A stretch of 64,000 nucleotides of DNA from Mycobacterium gordonae. GTDB taxonomy: Bacteria; Actinomycetota; Actinomycetes; Mycobacteriales; Mycobacteriaceae. The stretch is from the NCBI RefSeq assembly GCF_002101675.1, contig NZ_LQOY01000230.1:1-64000 (forward strand). The letters are read 5' to 3'. The notes beneath the pieces were generated by a model. That model worked only from the letters and a program-made list of their open reading frames with translations, did not search any database and was not told the DNA's origin. Numbering within the stretch: position 1 is the stretch's first letter; the number at the start of each line of letters is the position of its first letter. Below, piece after piece: positions 53,101 through 61,731 of the stretch. Both the position numbers and the translations under genes were made by a program.

Positions 53101-53793
53101 TTACTTCAGCGCGCTGATCCCGTTGTAGACCACCATCACACCGATCAGCACCAGGACGGCGGCCAGCATCGCCGCGTGATTCTGCTGCATCCATTCCTTC
53201 AAGCGGTTCAGCGGCTCATCCAGCCGCTCGCCGGCACTGGCATAGCCAAGGATGGGGATGGCCACCGTCGACCCGGACAGAACGACGAAAACCGCCGCGA
53301 AGAGCCACTTGCCTCCGACCCCCAGCCCACTGGTGCCGATCGCCAAGCCGCCCGCCAGACACAGGAGTGACACCTCGAGCCGCACCACCGTCAGCACCAG
53401 CGCCGTGATCCCGGCACGCCGAGGGGTGATGGTGTCGAACGCCCGCATCCACCGCGGCGCCTCGCCGTGACCGTGGCGGGTCGCCCACCGATAGATACCG
53501 AACACGATCAATGCCGAACCCAGCACCACACGCAACCAGGACGCCCAGCCCGGCGGGGACTTGTGCAAACCGCCGAAAAGGCCCGATCCGGCGACGAAGA
53601 TGCCGGTCAGCGCCGTCAGTCCCAGCATCCAACCGCCGAGAAAGGCCAAGCTCGTCGGCCGTGGCCGCGGCGCGTGCAACACCAGCACTGCCGGGATGAT
53701 CGTCAGCGGAGAAACCGCGATGACCAGAGCCAGCGGAATGAGCGTGGCAAGCAGCGTGCCCCAATTTCCTGTCACGGGCAGCAATCTTCGCAT
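53101..53793 (-). CDS. GAP/Sap-type integral membrane protein (Rv3481c-like)
   Basis: A 230-aa protein starting at ATG 53793 (MRRLLPVTGNWGTLLATLIP). It has six membrane helices arranged as two sets of three, as in LysE-type exporters and the mycobacterial GAP (glycopeptidolipid addressing) family. SPLTIIPAVLVL in helix 1 is typical. It probably exports small amphipathic or lipid molecules. The long open frame upstream to 54594 is the antisense of the TDT gene and is not coding. Confidence 0.85.
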   Translation of the reverse strand: MRRLLPVTGNWGTLLATLIPLALVIAVSPLTIIPAVLVLHAPRPRPTSLAFLGGWMLGLTALTGIFVAGSGLFGGLHKSPPGWASWLRVVLGSALIVFGIYRWATRHGHGEAPRWMRAFDTITPRRAGITALVLTVVRLEVSLLCLAGGLAIGTSGLGVGGKWLFAAVFVVLSGSTVAIPILGYASAGERLDEPLNRLKEWMQQNHAAMLAAVLVLIGVMVVYNGISALK

Positions 53794-53813
53794 TGAACGC
53801 GCGCCATCACCCG

Positions 53814-54995
53814 TCAAACCGGGTGTGCGCGCGCGATCGGGTCTTCTTTGCGGGCTTTGACCGGAGCCGAGCTCGGCGGCAGGGTGAGCAGGTTGCCGCG
53901 CAGGCTGCCACGCGCGGTGCGGACGGTGACCAGGACCCAGGTCAGCAACAGTCCTACATAGGCGACGGCAGCCGCCACCTTGAACGCCGGAAGGTGGGTG
54001 TGCGCGGCCAGCTGGGAGGTGCCGGTGACGAAGGTGCCCACCGGAAACGTCAGGCTCCACCACGTCAGGGCGAAAGGCATACCGCGCCGCAGCGTGCGCA
54101 CCGTCAGCGAGGTGGCCAGCGCTATCCACAGCACCGCGAACCCCCACACCGGCACGCCGAAGATGACGGCGAAGTCGTCCATCGCCTCCGCCAGCTGGTG
54201 ACCGACGGCACCGGTTGCCGCCGCCGTCGCAAGAAGCCCTGCGGCGGTGATGGATTGACCGAGCGGACCCAGCACGATCCACAGCGTCGGCACCCGCGCC
54301 GAGCCGGAGGTGCCGTAGAGCACCAGCCGGCTCCAGATCATCGCGATGATATTCAGCGAGGCGATCAGGGACAGGCCGAACATCGCATAACAGCCGTACA
54401 GCATGGTCTCGCGGCCGGTGCCCGGCGGCATGTGCGGCAGCAGCAGCGCGCCCGTCGCGGCCGACACCATCGGCGGCACCACCGGCATCAACCAGCCGCC
54501 GAATGCGGCGTCGGGCTCGACGCGCAGTTGGGTGAACATCAGGAACGGGATGCTGACGGCGGTGAACAACCCGCCGACCGTGCCCGCCGTCCACAGCACC
54601 CAGTCCAAATCGACGGCGATGCGCTGGCCAATCAGGTCCTTACCCACCAGCACGGCGCCGGCGCCGACGGTCATCAACGCCATCGGCGCCGCGCCGTAAA
54701 AGTGGGCCATCTGCGGGTTGCGGGCGTGGGTGCGCGCCACCGTCGGGTTACGCAGCCAATGGCCGCCGACCAACACGATCAGCATCGCCAGCAGGGCCGC
54801 CGCGAGCACCCAGACACCCGAGGTGAACCCCCGCAGCCCGGGCACGTGCACGGGCAGGGTGGCACCCGCGATGGCGACGATGCCGGTGCCCATCACCGAG
54901 GCGAACCAGTTGGGCCCGATGTTGCCCAGGACCTCGACGCGGGTGTGCGACTCGTTCGGTAGCGGCGGCGCGTCGTCCGGACTGGGGGTGGCCAT
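53814..54995 (-). CDS. TDT/SLAC1-family transporter (tellurite-resistance/dicarboxylate type)
   Basis: A 393-aa membrane protein with ten predicted helices, starting at ATG 54995. NIGPNWFASVMGTGIVAIAGA at the first helix is the signature of TehA/Mae1/SLAC1 transporters. It would carry anions such as C4-dicarboxylates or sulfite. The end of this gene lies 20 bp before the GAP-family gene, and the two may be expressed together. Confidence 0.87.
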   Translation of the reverse strand: MATPSPDDAPPLPNESHTRVEVLGNIGPNWFASVMGTGIVAIAGATLPVHVPGLRGFTSGVWVLAAALLAMLIVLVGGHWLRNPTVARTHARNPQMAHFYGAAPMALMTVGAGAVLVGKDLIGQRIAVDLDWVLWTAGTVGGLFTAVSIPFLMFTQLRVEPDAAFGGWLMPVVPPMVSAATGALLLPHMPPGTGRETMLYGCYAMFGLSLIASLNIIAMIWSRLVLYGTSGSARVPTLWIVLGPLGQSITAAGLLATAAATGAVGHQLAEAMDDFAVIFGVPVWGFAVLWIALATSLTVRTLRRGMPFALTWWSLTFPVGTFVTGTSQLAAHTHLPAFKVAAAVAYVGLLLTWVLVTVRTARGSLRGNLLTLPPSSAPVKARKEDPIARAHPV

Positions 54996-55052
54996 AGCTG
55001 AGCAACCTACTGCCGATGGTCGGTCACCGCCTACACTCCCGGGGGTGCAGCT

Positions 55053-55313
55053 ATGGCGAGGTTCCGCGCTTCGATGACAAAGCCGCTGGTCATCGGAATC
55101 TCCGTACTGGTGGTGATCGCTGCCCTGGCCATGCCGATCAAGCAACGATGCGGGGCCCCGGGCCGCTCCTGCGCCACCGCGGTCGACGCCAATGGCGACG
55201 TACACTATTTCTACGAAGTCGAGCCGTTCGGCGTATTCCTTATCGAAAGTGTTACTGGTTCGAATATCCCGTTGTATTACACGTCCGGCGAGGAAATCGA
55301 GAGGGTCCGCTGA
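55053..55313 (+). CDS. small membrane-anchored hypothetical protein
   Basis: An 86-aa protein. One N-terminal helix (PLVIGISVLVVIAALAMPI, residues about 11-29) is followed by an outside part with a Cys pair (QRCGAPGRSCATAV) and the tail FYEVEPFGVFLIESVTGSNIPLYYTSGEE. The next gene's ATG follows its TGA directly, so the two form a pair. No family was recognised. Confidence 0.7.
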   Translation: MARFRASMTKPLVIGISVLVVIAALAMPIKQRCGAPGRSCATAVDANGDVHYFYEVEPFGVFLIESVTGSNIPLYYTSGEEIERVR

Positions 55314-55703
55314 ATGGCAGGACATGCGCGCCTAGCAGCATTGGTCGTCTCGGCGATGTTGATCGGCGGTGCCATCGCGTCGGTCCCGGTGACCGATATC
55401 GCGCTCGTCACCGCTCAGGAGAGCATTTGCGGAGTCGGCTCGGTGTGCCCGGCGGATCCCGCTCCCGACGGCGGCGACCAAACCACCGCCGAGCGACGGG
55501 TCATCGACGGCTACGTCGCCAAGCAGGCGGGGTGCACCCCCGACCTGACGGCCAACCCGCAGTCGGTCATCTGGGATCCACCCGGCTTCACTCCGAACAG
55601 CGGGGGATCGGGAAACATCAAAGACTCGAACCCCCAGCTCGGCGGCCACTTCGTGGCCGACTACGTCAACGGCCGTTGGCACATCGACTACCAGTACTGC
55701 TGA
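55314..55703 (+). CDS. small secreted protein paired with the preceding gene
   Basis: A 129-aa protein with a signal peptide (ARLAALVVSAMLIGGAIASVPV). The mature part holds four cysteines (ICGVGSVCPAD, AGCTPDL, final QYC) and ends HFVADYVNGRWHIDYQYC, a pattern seen in several small mycobacterial exported proteins. The ATG follows the TGA of the membrane gene without a gap. It ends 1 bp from the convergent DUF2510 gene. Confidence 0.72.
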   Translation: MAGHARLAALVVSAMLIGGAIASVPVTDIALVTAQESICGVGSVCPADPAPDGGDQTTAERRVIDGYVAKQAGCTPDLTANPQSVIWDPPGFTPNSGGSGNIKDSNPQLGGHFVADYVNGRWHIDYQYC

Positions 55704-55704
55704 T

Positions 55705-56481
55705 TCAGCCGGTACACACCTGCGTGGCGAAGCGGACGGTCGTGGTCGACGGGGTGTCGAACTGAGCGTCGAGTGTCAGCTCCGGCCGTACCGGCTGGTT
55801 GTCGATGCCCAGCCGCGTGAGGTCGAGCAGGATCTGAATGGTGTCCGGCGCCACCCTGCGGGCGTTGGTGTCCCGGTCCGGCCGCACCCGTGAGTCGTTG
55901 CCCTCGGCGGCGAGAGTGCTGGTGATGGCCAGGTCGTCGCTGCCGTGTTCGGGTCCGAGTTGGGCGAACTTCTTGGCACCAGTGCCGTCGTTGTTGGCGA
56001 CGCTGTACATCAGGACATACCCGACGAATTTGCTGGACTGCGTCCCCGTCGGCGACGGCGGCAGCGGCTTGGCGAAGCGAATTGTCAGCTGCAGCACGCT
56101 GCTTCGGGGATGTTTGACCTCGACCCCGGACACCGTGATGCCCTCGGGTGGTTTCGGCCCATCCCGCCTCTCGCACGTCAGTCGGTTCGGCAGGCCGGCC
56201 CAATCATCGCGCGAGGAGTCCGTGAAGAGCGCCCATCCGACACCGGCGAGCACCACCACCAGCGAGATCACCAGCGCGACCCGAAGCGGAACCGGCAGGG
56301 CACCCCAGCGCCGGCGCACCCCAGCCGGCGGCGCCGGACGTTTCGGCCGCCGGTGCGTCGTCCAGCGCTCACCGTCCCAGTAACGCTGACCCGCCGAGCC
56401 GTCGGGGTCGACGTACCAGCCTGCCGGCGGTGCAGTCGGCACGGTCAAGCTCCGTTCGGTCGGCGGAAGTGGGGGCTGCAC
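55705..56481 (-). CDS. DUF2510 membrane protein (Rv3482c-like)
   Basis: A 258-aa protein. The N-terminal DUF2510 motif AGWYVDPDGSAGQRYWDGERWT (about 20-41) is followed by a basic proline-rich part, one membrane helix (RVALVISLVVVLAGVGWALF, about 67-87) and an extracellular domain with strands LQLTIRFAKPL and VGYVLMYSV and a cysteine pair (LTCERR, TQVCTG). The DUF2510 unit probably binds something on the cytosolic face. It lies 12 bp after the LppP/LprE gene in the same direction. Confidence 0.82.
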   Translation of the reverse strand: MQPPLPPTERSLTVPTAPPAGWYVDPDGSAGQRYWDGERWTTHRRPKRPAPPAGVRRRWGALPVPLRVALVISLVVVLAGVGWALFTDSSRDDWAGLPNRLTCERRDGPKPPEGITVSGVEVKHPRSSVLQLTIRFAKPLPPSPTGTQSSKFVGYVLMYSVANNDGTGAKKFAQLGPEHGSDDLAITSTLAAEGNDSRVRPDRDTNARRVAPDTIQILLDLTRLGIDNQPVRPELTLDAQFDTPSTTTVRFATQVCTG

Positions 56482-56493
56482 ATCACGGCGCCG

Positions 56494-57177
56494 TTAAGGC
56501 GGCGAATCCATCGATTCGGGTGGCCAGTCAAGCATCTGCACCTTGTCACCCTTCCACTGGAATCCAACCGTGGTGAGAGTGCCGTCGGTGCAGGTGGAGC
56601 AGCTCTGCTGGGTCCGATAGGTAAGGACGACGATGTCGTTGGTCGAAGCCGGGCCCTCCAGCTCGGTGAACGGGTACGCCCGCGGGGTGGCCGTTCCGAC
56701 GAAAGCGCCGCGGTGAAACATCAGGGCCAGGTCGGGCGAGCTGCTGGTGCCGTCCTGGACGGTCACCACGATCGCGGACAGGTCCGCGCATGCGTTGTAG
56801 TTGCTGGATGACGCGTTGCGATCCCAGGGCTTGCCGGTCTTACGGTCCGGTGGCACCTGACCGAGCGCCGCGGACAGCGCCGTGGCTTCGTCGGGCCCGC
56901 ATGCGGTCGGCGACGCGGTTCCGGTGGTCGGTGCCGGGGCGGCGGCGCTCGAGGATGGCCCCGATCTGGCCGCGCGCGGGTCTTTGTCGTCGCCGCCGAA
57001 GGCGAACACCGCCACCACGGCAAGGCACACCAGCGCGACCAGCGCGACAACCAGCCAGACGGTGCGTCCCGGCGCAAGCCCGCCCGTGCCGGGGCGGGTG
57101 GTGTCCAGGTCGTCGGACGGGTCGTATGCCGGGGGCGGCCAGTCCGGGTCGACCTCCTCAGCAACCATCCCTGACAA
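56494..57177 (-). CDS. LppP/LprE-type membrane-anchored protein (Rv3483c-like)
   Basis: A 227-aa protein. A cytosolic acidic N-terminus leads to one membrane helix (VWLVVALVALVCLAVVAVFAF, about 40-60). A serine/proline/threonine linker (about 70-90) is followed by the LppP/LprE domain with LALMFHRGAFVGTATPRAYPF, a CSTC pair and FQWKGDKVQMLDWPPE. Unlike true lipoproteins of the family it has an uncleaved anchor rather than a lipobox. The function of the domain is unknown; it acts outside the membrane. Confidence 0.82.
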   Translation of the reverse strand: MSGMVAEEVDPDWPPPAYDPSDDLDTTRPGTGGLAPGRTVWLVVALVALVCLAVVAVFAFGGDDKDPRAARSGPSSSAAAPAPTTGTASPTACGPDEATALSAALGQVPPDRKTGKPWDRNASSSNYNACADLSAIVVTVQDGTSSSPDLALMFHRGAFVGTATPRAYPFTELEGPASTNDIVVLTYRTQQSCSTCTDGTLTTVGFQWKGDKVQMLDWPPESMDSPP

Positions 57178-57361
57178 GCCTTTCCGATCGGATCGTCGGC
57201 CAACGGGACACCGCGCCCGCCGAACTTGGCGGATTGTAGCCTGAAACCGCTGGTAGCGACATTTTAGCGACGCCGTTACGGGCGGCGTGTCCAGGTGAAT
57301 CTGCCCACATCAGCAACTTTTTGTTGGGGGGTTCGCAGCAAGCTACCGCATACTGGACGGC
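57178..57361. promoter_or_regulatory. divergent control region of the LppP/LprE and cpsA genes
   Basis: This gap contains two TAGCGAC heptamers 11 bp apart (57254-57260 and 57265-57271), the spacing of one helical turn, suggesting a direct-repeat regulator site. An AT-rich CAACTTTTTGTTG palindromic stretch near 57313 lies toward cpsA. No RNA gene was seen. Confidence 0.4.
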
Positions 57362-57436
57362 ATGCGCCGAACGACCGCACCGCAAACCGCCGGCCCGGCG
57401 CCGGCCGGTGAGCTGGTGTTTGGTCGGGGCCGCTAG
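57362..57436 (+). CDS. possible 24-aa leader peptide before cpsA
   Basis: An ATG at 57362 opens a 24-codon frame (MRRTTAPQTAGPAPAGELVF...) that ends TAG, sharing a base with the GTG start of cpsA. It may couple translation or be chance. No independent support exists. Confidence 0.25.
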   Translation: MRRTTAPQTAGPAPAGELVFGRGR

Positions 57437-59016
57437 TGGGGCGTTCCGGCGGCGCACACCGCCTACAGAAGAATCAACGTGCATCAAAGCGGCCTTCGCA
57501 GCTGCGGCGGCGACTGTCGCGGGGCTTTATGACCTTGGTGTCGGCGGTGGCGCTGGGCATGACCGGCGCGGGCTACTACGTGGCGCACGGCGCGCTCGGC
57601 GGTATCACCATTTCGCAGGCCCTGACCGCCGAAGACCCCCGGTCCACCGGCAACACGATGAACATCCTGCTGATCGGGCTGGACTCCCGCAAAGACCAGG
57701 AGGGCAACGACCTGCCCTGGTCGATCCTCAAGCATCTACACGCCGGCGATTCCGATCAGGGCGGTTACAACACCAACACCCTGATCGTCGTGCACGTCGG
57801 CGCGGACGGGAAGGTCGTCGCGTTCTCCATCCCGCGTGACGACTGGGTGCCCTTCAACGGCGTTCCGGGCTACAACCACATCAAGATCAAGGAGGCGTAC
57901 GGGCTCACCAAGCAGTACGTCGCCAATCAGCTCGCCAACCAGGGCGTCAGCTCCCAGCACGAACTGGAGACACGGGGCCGCGAAGCCGGGCGGGCCGCGA
58001 CGCTGCGCGCGGTACGCAGCCTCACCGGGGTTCCCATCGACTACTTCGCCGAGGTCAACCTGGCCGGCTTCTACGACCTGGCCCAGACCCTGGGCGGCGT
58101 CGAGGTGTGTCTGAACCACCCCGTCTACGACTCGTATTCCGGGGCCGACTTCCCGGCCGGTCGCCAACGGCTGGACGCCTCGCAGGCGCTCTCCTTCGTC
58201 CGGCAACGGCACGGCCTGGAAAACGGCGACCTGGACCGCACCCACCGCCAGCAGGCCTTTCTGTCATCTGTCATGCATGAATTGCAGGACTCGGGCACCT
58301 TCACCAACTTCGACCGGCTCAACAGCCTGATGGCCGTCGCGCGCAAGGACGTCGTGCTGTCCGCCGGCTGGGACGAGGCGCTGTTCCGCCGGATGGGCGA
58401 GCTGGCCGGTGGGAACGTCGAGTTCCGCACGCTGCCCGTGGTGCGCTACGACAACATCGACGGTCAGGACGTCAACATCATCGACCCGGCGGCGATCAAG
58501 GCCGAGGTCGCGGCGGCCCTCGGAGCGGATTCGCCGACCTCAGCACCAGGCACCACAAGCGCCAAGCCAAACCCCTCGACCATCGTTGACGTCGTCAATG
58601 CCGGCAGCATCAGCGGTCTGGCGACCCAGGTGTCCAATGCGCTCAAGAAGCGCGGCTACACCGCCGGACAGGTTCGCGACCGGGAATCCGGGGACCCGTC
58701 AACGACCACCATTCAGTACGGCATAGGCGCGGAAGCCGACGCACAGAACATGGCCACCCTGCTCGGCGTCGACGCGCCCAAGCAACCGGATTCCTCGATT
58801 GCGCCCGGGCACATCCGGGTGACCGTGGACACCAACTTCTCCATGCCGGCCGCCGATGAGATGTCGGATACGACGAGCTCGACAAGCACCACCACGACGA
58901 CGACCACCACCAAGCCGAGCAGTACCGGCTACTACTACAACGGCACCTACACCAGTTACCCGACGCCCGACCAGGGGAAGCCGATCGACGGCGGCGGCGT
59001 GCCCTGCGTGAACTAG
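57436..59016 (+). CDS. cpsA: LytR-CpsA-Psr family ligase (CpsA, Rv3484-like)
   Basis: A 526-aa protein. After a basic cytosolic N-terminus there is one membrane helix (MTLVSAVALGMTGAGYYVA, about 32-50). The LCP domain (about 75-330) contains ILLIGLDSR, NTDxxxI-like GGYNTNTLIVVHV, SIPRDDWV and RQRH, which hold the pyrophosphate- and lipid-binding arginines. A LytR_C domain (about 375-465) and a threonine-rich tail follow. In mycobacteria LCP proteins join arabinogalactan to peptidoglycan, and CpsA also affects host LC3 trafficking. It ends at the large hairpin. Confidence 0.92.
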   Translation: MGRSGGAHRLQKNQRASKRPSQLRRRLSRGFMTLVSAVALGMTGAGYYVAHGALGGITISQALTAEDPRSTGNTMNILLIGLDSRKDQEGNDLPWSILKHLHAGDSDQGGYNTNTLIVVHVGADGKVVAFSIPRDDWVPFNGVPGYNHIKIKEAYGLTKQYVANQLANQGVSSQHELETRGREAGRAATLRAVRSLTGVPIDYFAEVNLAGFYDLAQTLGGVEVCLNHPVYDSYSGADFPAGRQRLDASQALSFVRQRHGLENGDLDRTHRQQAFLSSVMHELQDSGTFTNFDRLNSLMAVARKDVVLSAGWDEALFRRMGELAGGNVEFRTLPVVRYDNIDGQDVNIIDPAAIKAEVAAALGADSPTSAPGTTSAKPNPSTIVDVVNAGSISGLATQVSNALKKRGYTAGQVRDRESGDPSTTTIQYGIGAEADAQNMATLLGVDAPKQPDSSIAPGHIRVTVDTNFSMPAADEMSDTTSSTSTTTTTTTTKPSSTGYYYNGTYTSYPTPDQGKPIDGGGVPCVN

Positions 59017-59030
59017 CTCGGACGCTTGGG

Positions 59031-59090
59031 GCGAGCAGACGCATAAGCCCCTTATTTCCGCAGGAAATGGGGGCTTACGCGTCTGCTCGC
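59031..59090. terminator. large symmetrical hairpin between cpsA and the convergent SDR
   Basis: Perfect 12-bp outer arms GCGAGCAGACGC (59031-59042) and GCGTCTGCTCGC (59079-59090) enclose AAGCCCC/GGGGCTT and TTTCC/GGAAA pairs around GCA. It has the same outer sequence as the hairpin at 12353-12410 and also lies between convergent genes, so a bidirectional terminator or shared processed element is likely. Confidence 0.78.
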
Positions 59091-59094
59091 GCCG

Positions 59095-59880
59095 TTAGGC
59101 GTGCGTGCCGCCGTCGATGCGAATCTCGGTCCCGGTGATGAACTTGCCGTCCTCGGACACCAGCATGGCGATGACGCCGGCGATCACCGACGGGTCAGCC
59201 ATACCGGCACCGCTGGACTTCTCCGTGGTGGGCAGGATCGGCATCAACCGACTGAACAGCGACCAATTGGCGTCCTTCGGGATGTAGCCGCCGGTGGCGT
59301 CGGTGATACCGGACTTGATGCTGCCGGGGGCCACACACACCGCGCGCAGACCGGCCGCGGCGTACTCCAGCGCCAGTGAGTGCGTGAACGCCTGGACGCC
59401 GCCTTTGCTGGCCGCGTAGGCCGCCATGTACGGGTGAGCGAAGCTCGCCGAGGTCGAGCTGAAGTTGACGACCGTGCTGCGCGGGTTGTCCAGCAAAGCC
59501 GGCAACGCTTCGCGGACCGTCAAGAACGTCCCGGTCAGGTTGACGGTGAGGATGCTGTTCCACAGTTCGAGGCTGGTCTGGTGGGTGTGCGCGGCGCGCA
59601 GGATGCCGGCGGCGTTGACCAGAGAGTCCAGCCCACCAAGGGTGTCGACGGCGCCGCGCACCCCCGCGGTGACCGAGCGCTCGTCACCGACGTCGATGAC
59701 GCTGGTGGTGAATCGCTCGGCGGACTCGGCCGCCCGGTCCCGCGTGGCGACCAGGCCGTCCACCACGATGTCGGCGCCCACCACAGTGGCCCCCTCGTCG
59801 AGCAGGCGCAGGGCGGTGGCCTGGCCGATCCCGGACCCGGCGCCGGTGACCAGGATCCGCTGGCCGTCCAGTCGCTTCAT
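59095..59880 (-). CDS. short-chain dehydrogenase/reductase (Rv3485c-like)
   Basis: A 261-aa classical SDR: TGAGSGIG near residue 12, NAAG near 90, serine in NFSSTSAS and YAASK near 158, and the terminal ITGTEIRIDGG. It converges on cpsA across the hairpin. The substrate is unknown; its location matches Rv3485c as I recall it. Confidence 0.9.
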   Translation of the reverse strand: MKRLDGQRILVTGAGSGIGQATALRLLDEGATVVGADIVVDGLVATRDRAAESAERFTTSVIDVGDERSVTAGVRGAVDTLGGLDSLVNAAGILRAAHTHQTSLELWNSILTVNLTGTFLTVREALPALLDNPRSTVVNFSSTSASFAHPYMAAYAASKGGVQAFTHSLALEYAAAGLRAVCVAPGSIKSGITDATGGYIPKDANWSLFSRLMPILPTTEKSSGAGMADPSVIAGVIAMLVSEDGKFITGTEIRIDGGTHA

Positions 59881-59908
59881 GCCGGAAGCGTAGCGCGGGC
59901 CAGGAGCC

Positions 59909-61468
59909 TCAATTCACTGTCGCCGAGAAGGAGTCGACGCCCAGGCCGACGCCGCCGTTCCACGGCTCGAAGCCGGCCTGGATGCTGGTCAGATACCAGG
60001 AGTCGGTGATCGGCTCCATCGTGGCGGTGTGGTCGATGAAGTCCATGGCGTCGAAGGTCCACACCTCGATGGGCTGGTTGGCGACGTAGGACATGACGTT
60101 GTTCTGGCCGTTGCTGCCGTCCCACACGGTGAACGTCTTGCCGTTGATGGTGGTGCTGCCCACCGGGGCGCCCACCGGCTGGATCGGGCCCTGGTGGTTG
60201 AACCAGATCATGATCTCCTGGTCGTTGACTCCGGTGGTGGTGTAGGTGGAGTCCAGCCAGATGTCGTAGGAGGCGTTCCAGGTACCGGTCGGCACGTAGT
60301 TGTAGTCGATGCTGGTGGTCGCGCTGTTGATCTGGCCGAGCTGGATGGGCATGTTGGTGCCCGTCGACGCGTTGCCGTAGTGCACCCCGGCGTAGACCGA
60401 GGGATACCCCAGCGGAGCCCCGTTGGTGGGAGCCGAGCCGTTCTCGGTGGTGATCGTGAAGCCGGTTTGGCTGACGGTGATGGCCTGACCGCCCGGGTTG
60501 TTCCAGGCGTTGTTCTGCACGACGTAGCCGCCGGTGATCGTCGTTGATCCGTACTGGTTGGAGATGACGGTCCCGCCGGTGGGCAGGGTAGGCGGAGTGG
60601 TCGGGGTGGTCGGGGTGGTGGGGACGGTCGGCGTGCTGGTGCCCGGGGTGCCAGTGATCAACGGATTGGTCGGAGGCGCGTAGGTGCCGGTGTTTGCAGC
60701 CTGGAAGCCGACTTCGACGGAGGTCCCGGGCGCAATGGTCGCGTTGTAGCTCGCCGGGGTCACGCTGTACTGCGGGGCTGCCGTCGAGACGAGCTGGCCG
60801 CCCCACGCGCTGGTCACCGCCGACCCGGTGGGCATGGTGAATTGCAACTGCCAGTTGGATATCGGGGTGGCACTGGCGTTGGTGATCGTGTACTTCCCGA
60901 TATATCCGCCATCCCACTGCGAGGCCGTGGAGTATGTCGCCGACAGCCCGGTCGGGGTGGTGGGCGTGGTCGGGGTGGTGGGCGTCGTCGGGGTGGTGGG
61001 CGTCGTCGGCGTCGTGGGCGTGGTCGGGGTGGTGGGCGTCGTCGGCGTCGTCGGCGTCGTGGGCGTGGTGGGCTCGGTCGGTGTCGACGGGGAAGGCGTG
61101 GACGGCGTGGTGGGTGCCGGGCGACCCGTCAACAGGCTGACCACGCCCTGGAGCTGCTGTTCGGCACCGCGCAACGAGGTGGCGATGGCGGTCTCGGTGC
61201 CCGCGTACCACTGCGCCCCTGCGCTCAGCGCCTGCGCGATCCGGGCATTGACGGCCGCCACCACTTGGGCACTGATCGCCTGGTACTGCCTGGCCTGCAG
61301 GCTGAGAAAGCCGTTGATGGCCGCGGATATCTCGTCGATGCCGAGCGCCGCCAGGCCGGTCGTGGGAGCCGCGGCCGCGGCGTTGGCAGCGCTGAGCGTC
61401 GAGCTGATACCGGCGACATCCGCCGCCGTGGCCACCAGCAGTTCCGGGTCGACAACCAGATATGACAT
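59909..61468 (-). CDS. celA2: PE-family secreted cellulase: PE domain, CBM2, GH12
   Basis: A 519-aa fusion. PE domain about 1-95 (SYLVVDPELLVATAADVAG); a long TPT-repeat linker about 120-172; a family-2 cellulose-binding module about 172-270 (WDGGYIGKYTITNASATPISNWQLQF, with exposed tryptophans); a second TPT linker; and a GH12 endoglucanase about 305-519. The GH12 nucleophile and acid/base are the glutamates in NDQEIMIWF and AGFEPW. In Mtb the corresponding gene (PE10/celA2a/celA2b, Rv1089-1090) is broken into pieces, as I recall; here it is whole. It should be exported by type VII secretion and cut beta-1,4-glucans. Confidence 0.9.
   Translation of the reverse strand: MSYLVVDPELLVATAADVAGISSTLSAANAAAAAPTTGLAALGIDEISAAINGFLSLQARQYQAISAQVVAAVNARIAQALSAGAQWYAGTETAIATSLRGAEQQLQGVVSLLTGRPAPTTPSTPSPSTPTEPTTPTTPTTPTTPTTPTTPTTPTTPTTPTTPTTPTTPTTPTGLSATYSTASQWDGGYIGKYTITNASATPISNWQLQFTMPTGSAVTSAWGGQLVSTAAPQYSVTPASYNATIAPGTSVEVGFQAANTGTYAPPTNPLITGTPGTSTPTVPTTPTTPTTPPTLPTGGTVISNQYGSTTITGGYVVQNNAWNNPGGQAITVSQTGFTITTENGSAPTNGAPLGYPSVYAGVHYGNASTGTNMPIQLGQINSATTSIDYNYVPTGTWNASYDIWLDSTYTTTGVNDQEIMIWFNHQGPIQPVGAPVGSTTINGKTFTVWDGSNGQNNVMSYVANQPIEVWTFDAMDFIDHTATMEPITDSWYLTSIQAGFEPWNGGVGLGVDSFSATVN
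60951..61075. repeat. 9-bp tandem array encoding the TPT linker
   Basis: About 125 bp of GGGCGTCGT/GGGGTGGT-type 9-bp units, read on the minus strand as Thr-Pro-Thr repeats. The array is in frame, so length changes alter only the spacing between PE and CBM2 domains. Confidence 0.85.
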
Positions 61469-61731
61469 GTCTAATTCCTTAGATCAGCCGACAAATTCGC
61501 TTATAACGGTCATATATCGAACGGATAACGAACGCGTCGGCCAGACCGTAACATGTGCTGGTCCACGAGGTGGACGAAAACTCGTTATTTGAACATGCGA
61601 CCCCTCGGTGTCAAAGGAGTTCACAAATTATCGGCGATGCGCAACGCGCGTACCAAAATAGATCGCGGCAATTTACTTAGCACAACGCGATAAATCGCCG
61701 GTCGTGCTCAATAGACGCCGGTAGGGCTGCG
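61469..61731. other. intergenic, upstream of the PE-CBM2-GH12 gene
   Basis: About 260 bp with AT-rich stretches near 61480-61520 and 61600-61700. It must hold the promoter of the minus-strand PE gene. No small gene, RNA or strong hairpin was found. Confidence 0.4.

Noticed and set aside
53793..54962. Long plus-strand open frame opposite the TDT transporter
   Set aside because: Composition is Arg/His/Gln-rich with no membrane or domain features, while the minus strand encodes a clear ten-helix transporter.
60951..61075. Possible CRISPR-like repeat array
   Set aside because: The units are 9 bp, contiguous and coding, with no spacers.
60828..61592. Plus-strand frame with long Val-Gly repeats
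   Set aside because: It is the reverse reading of the Thr-Pro-Thr linker array in the PE-CBM2-GH12 gene.
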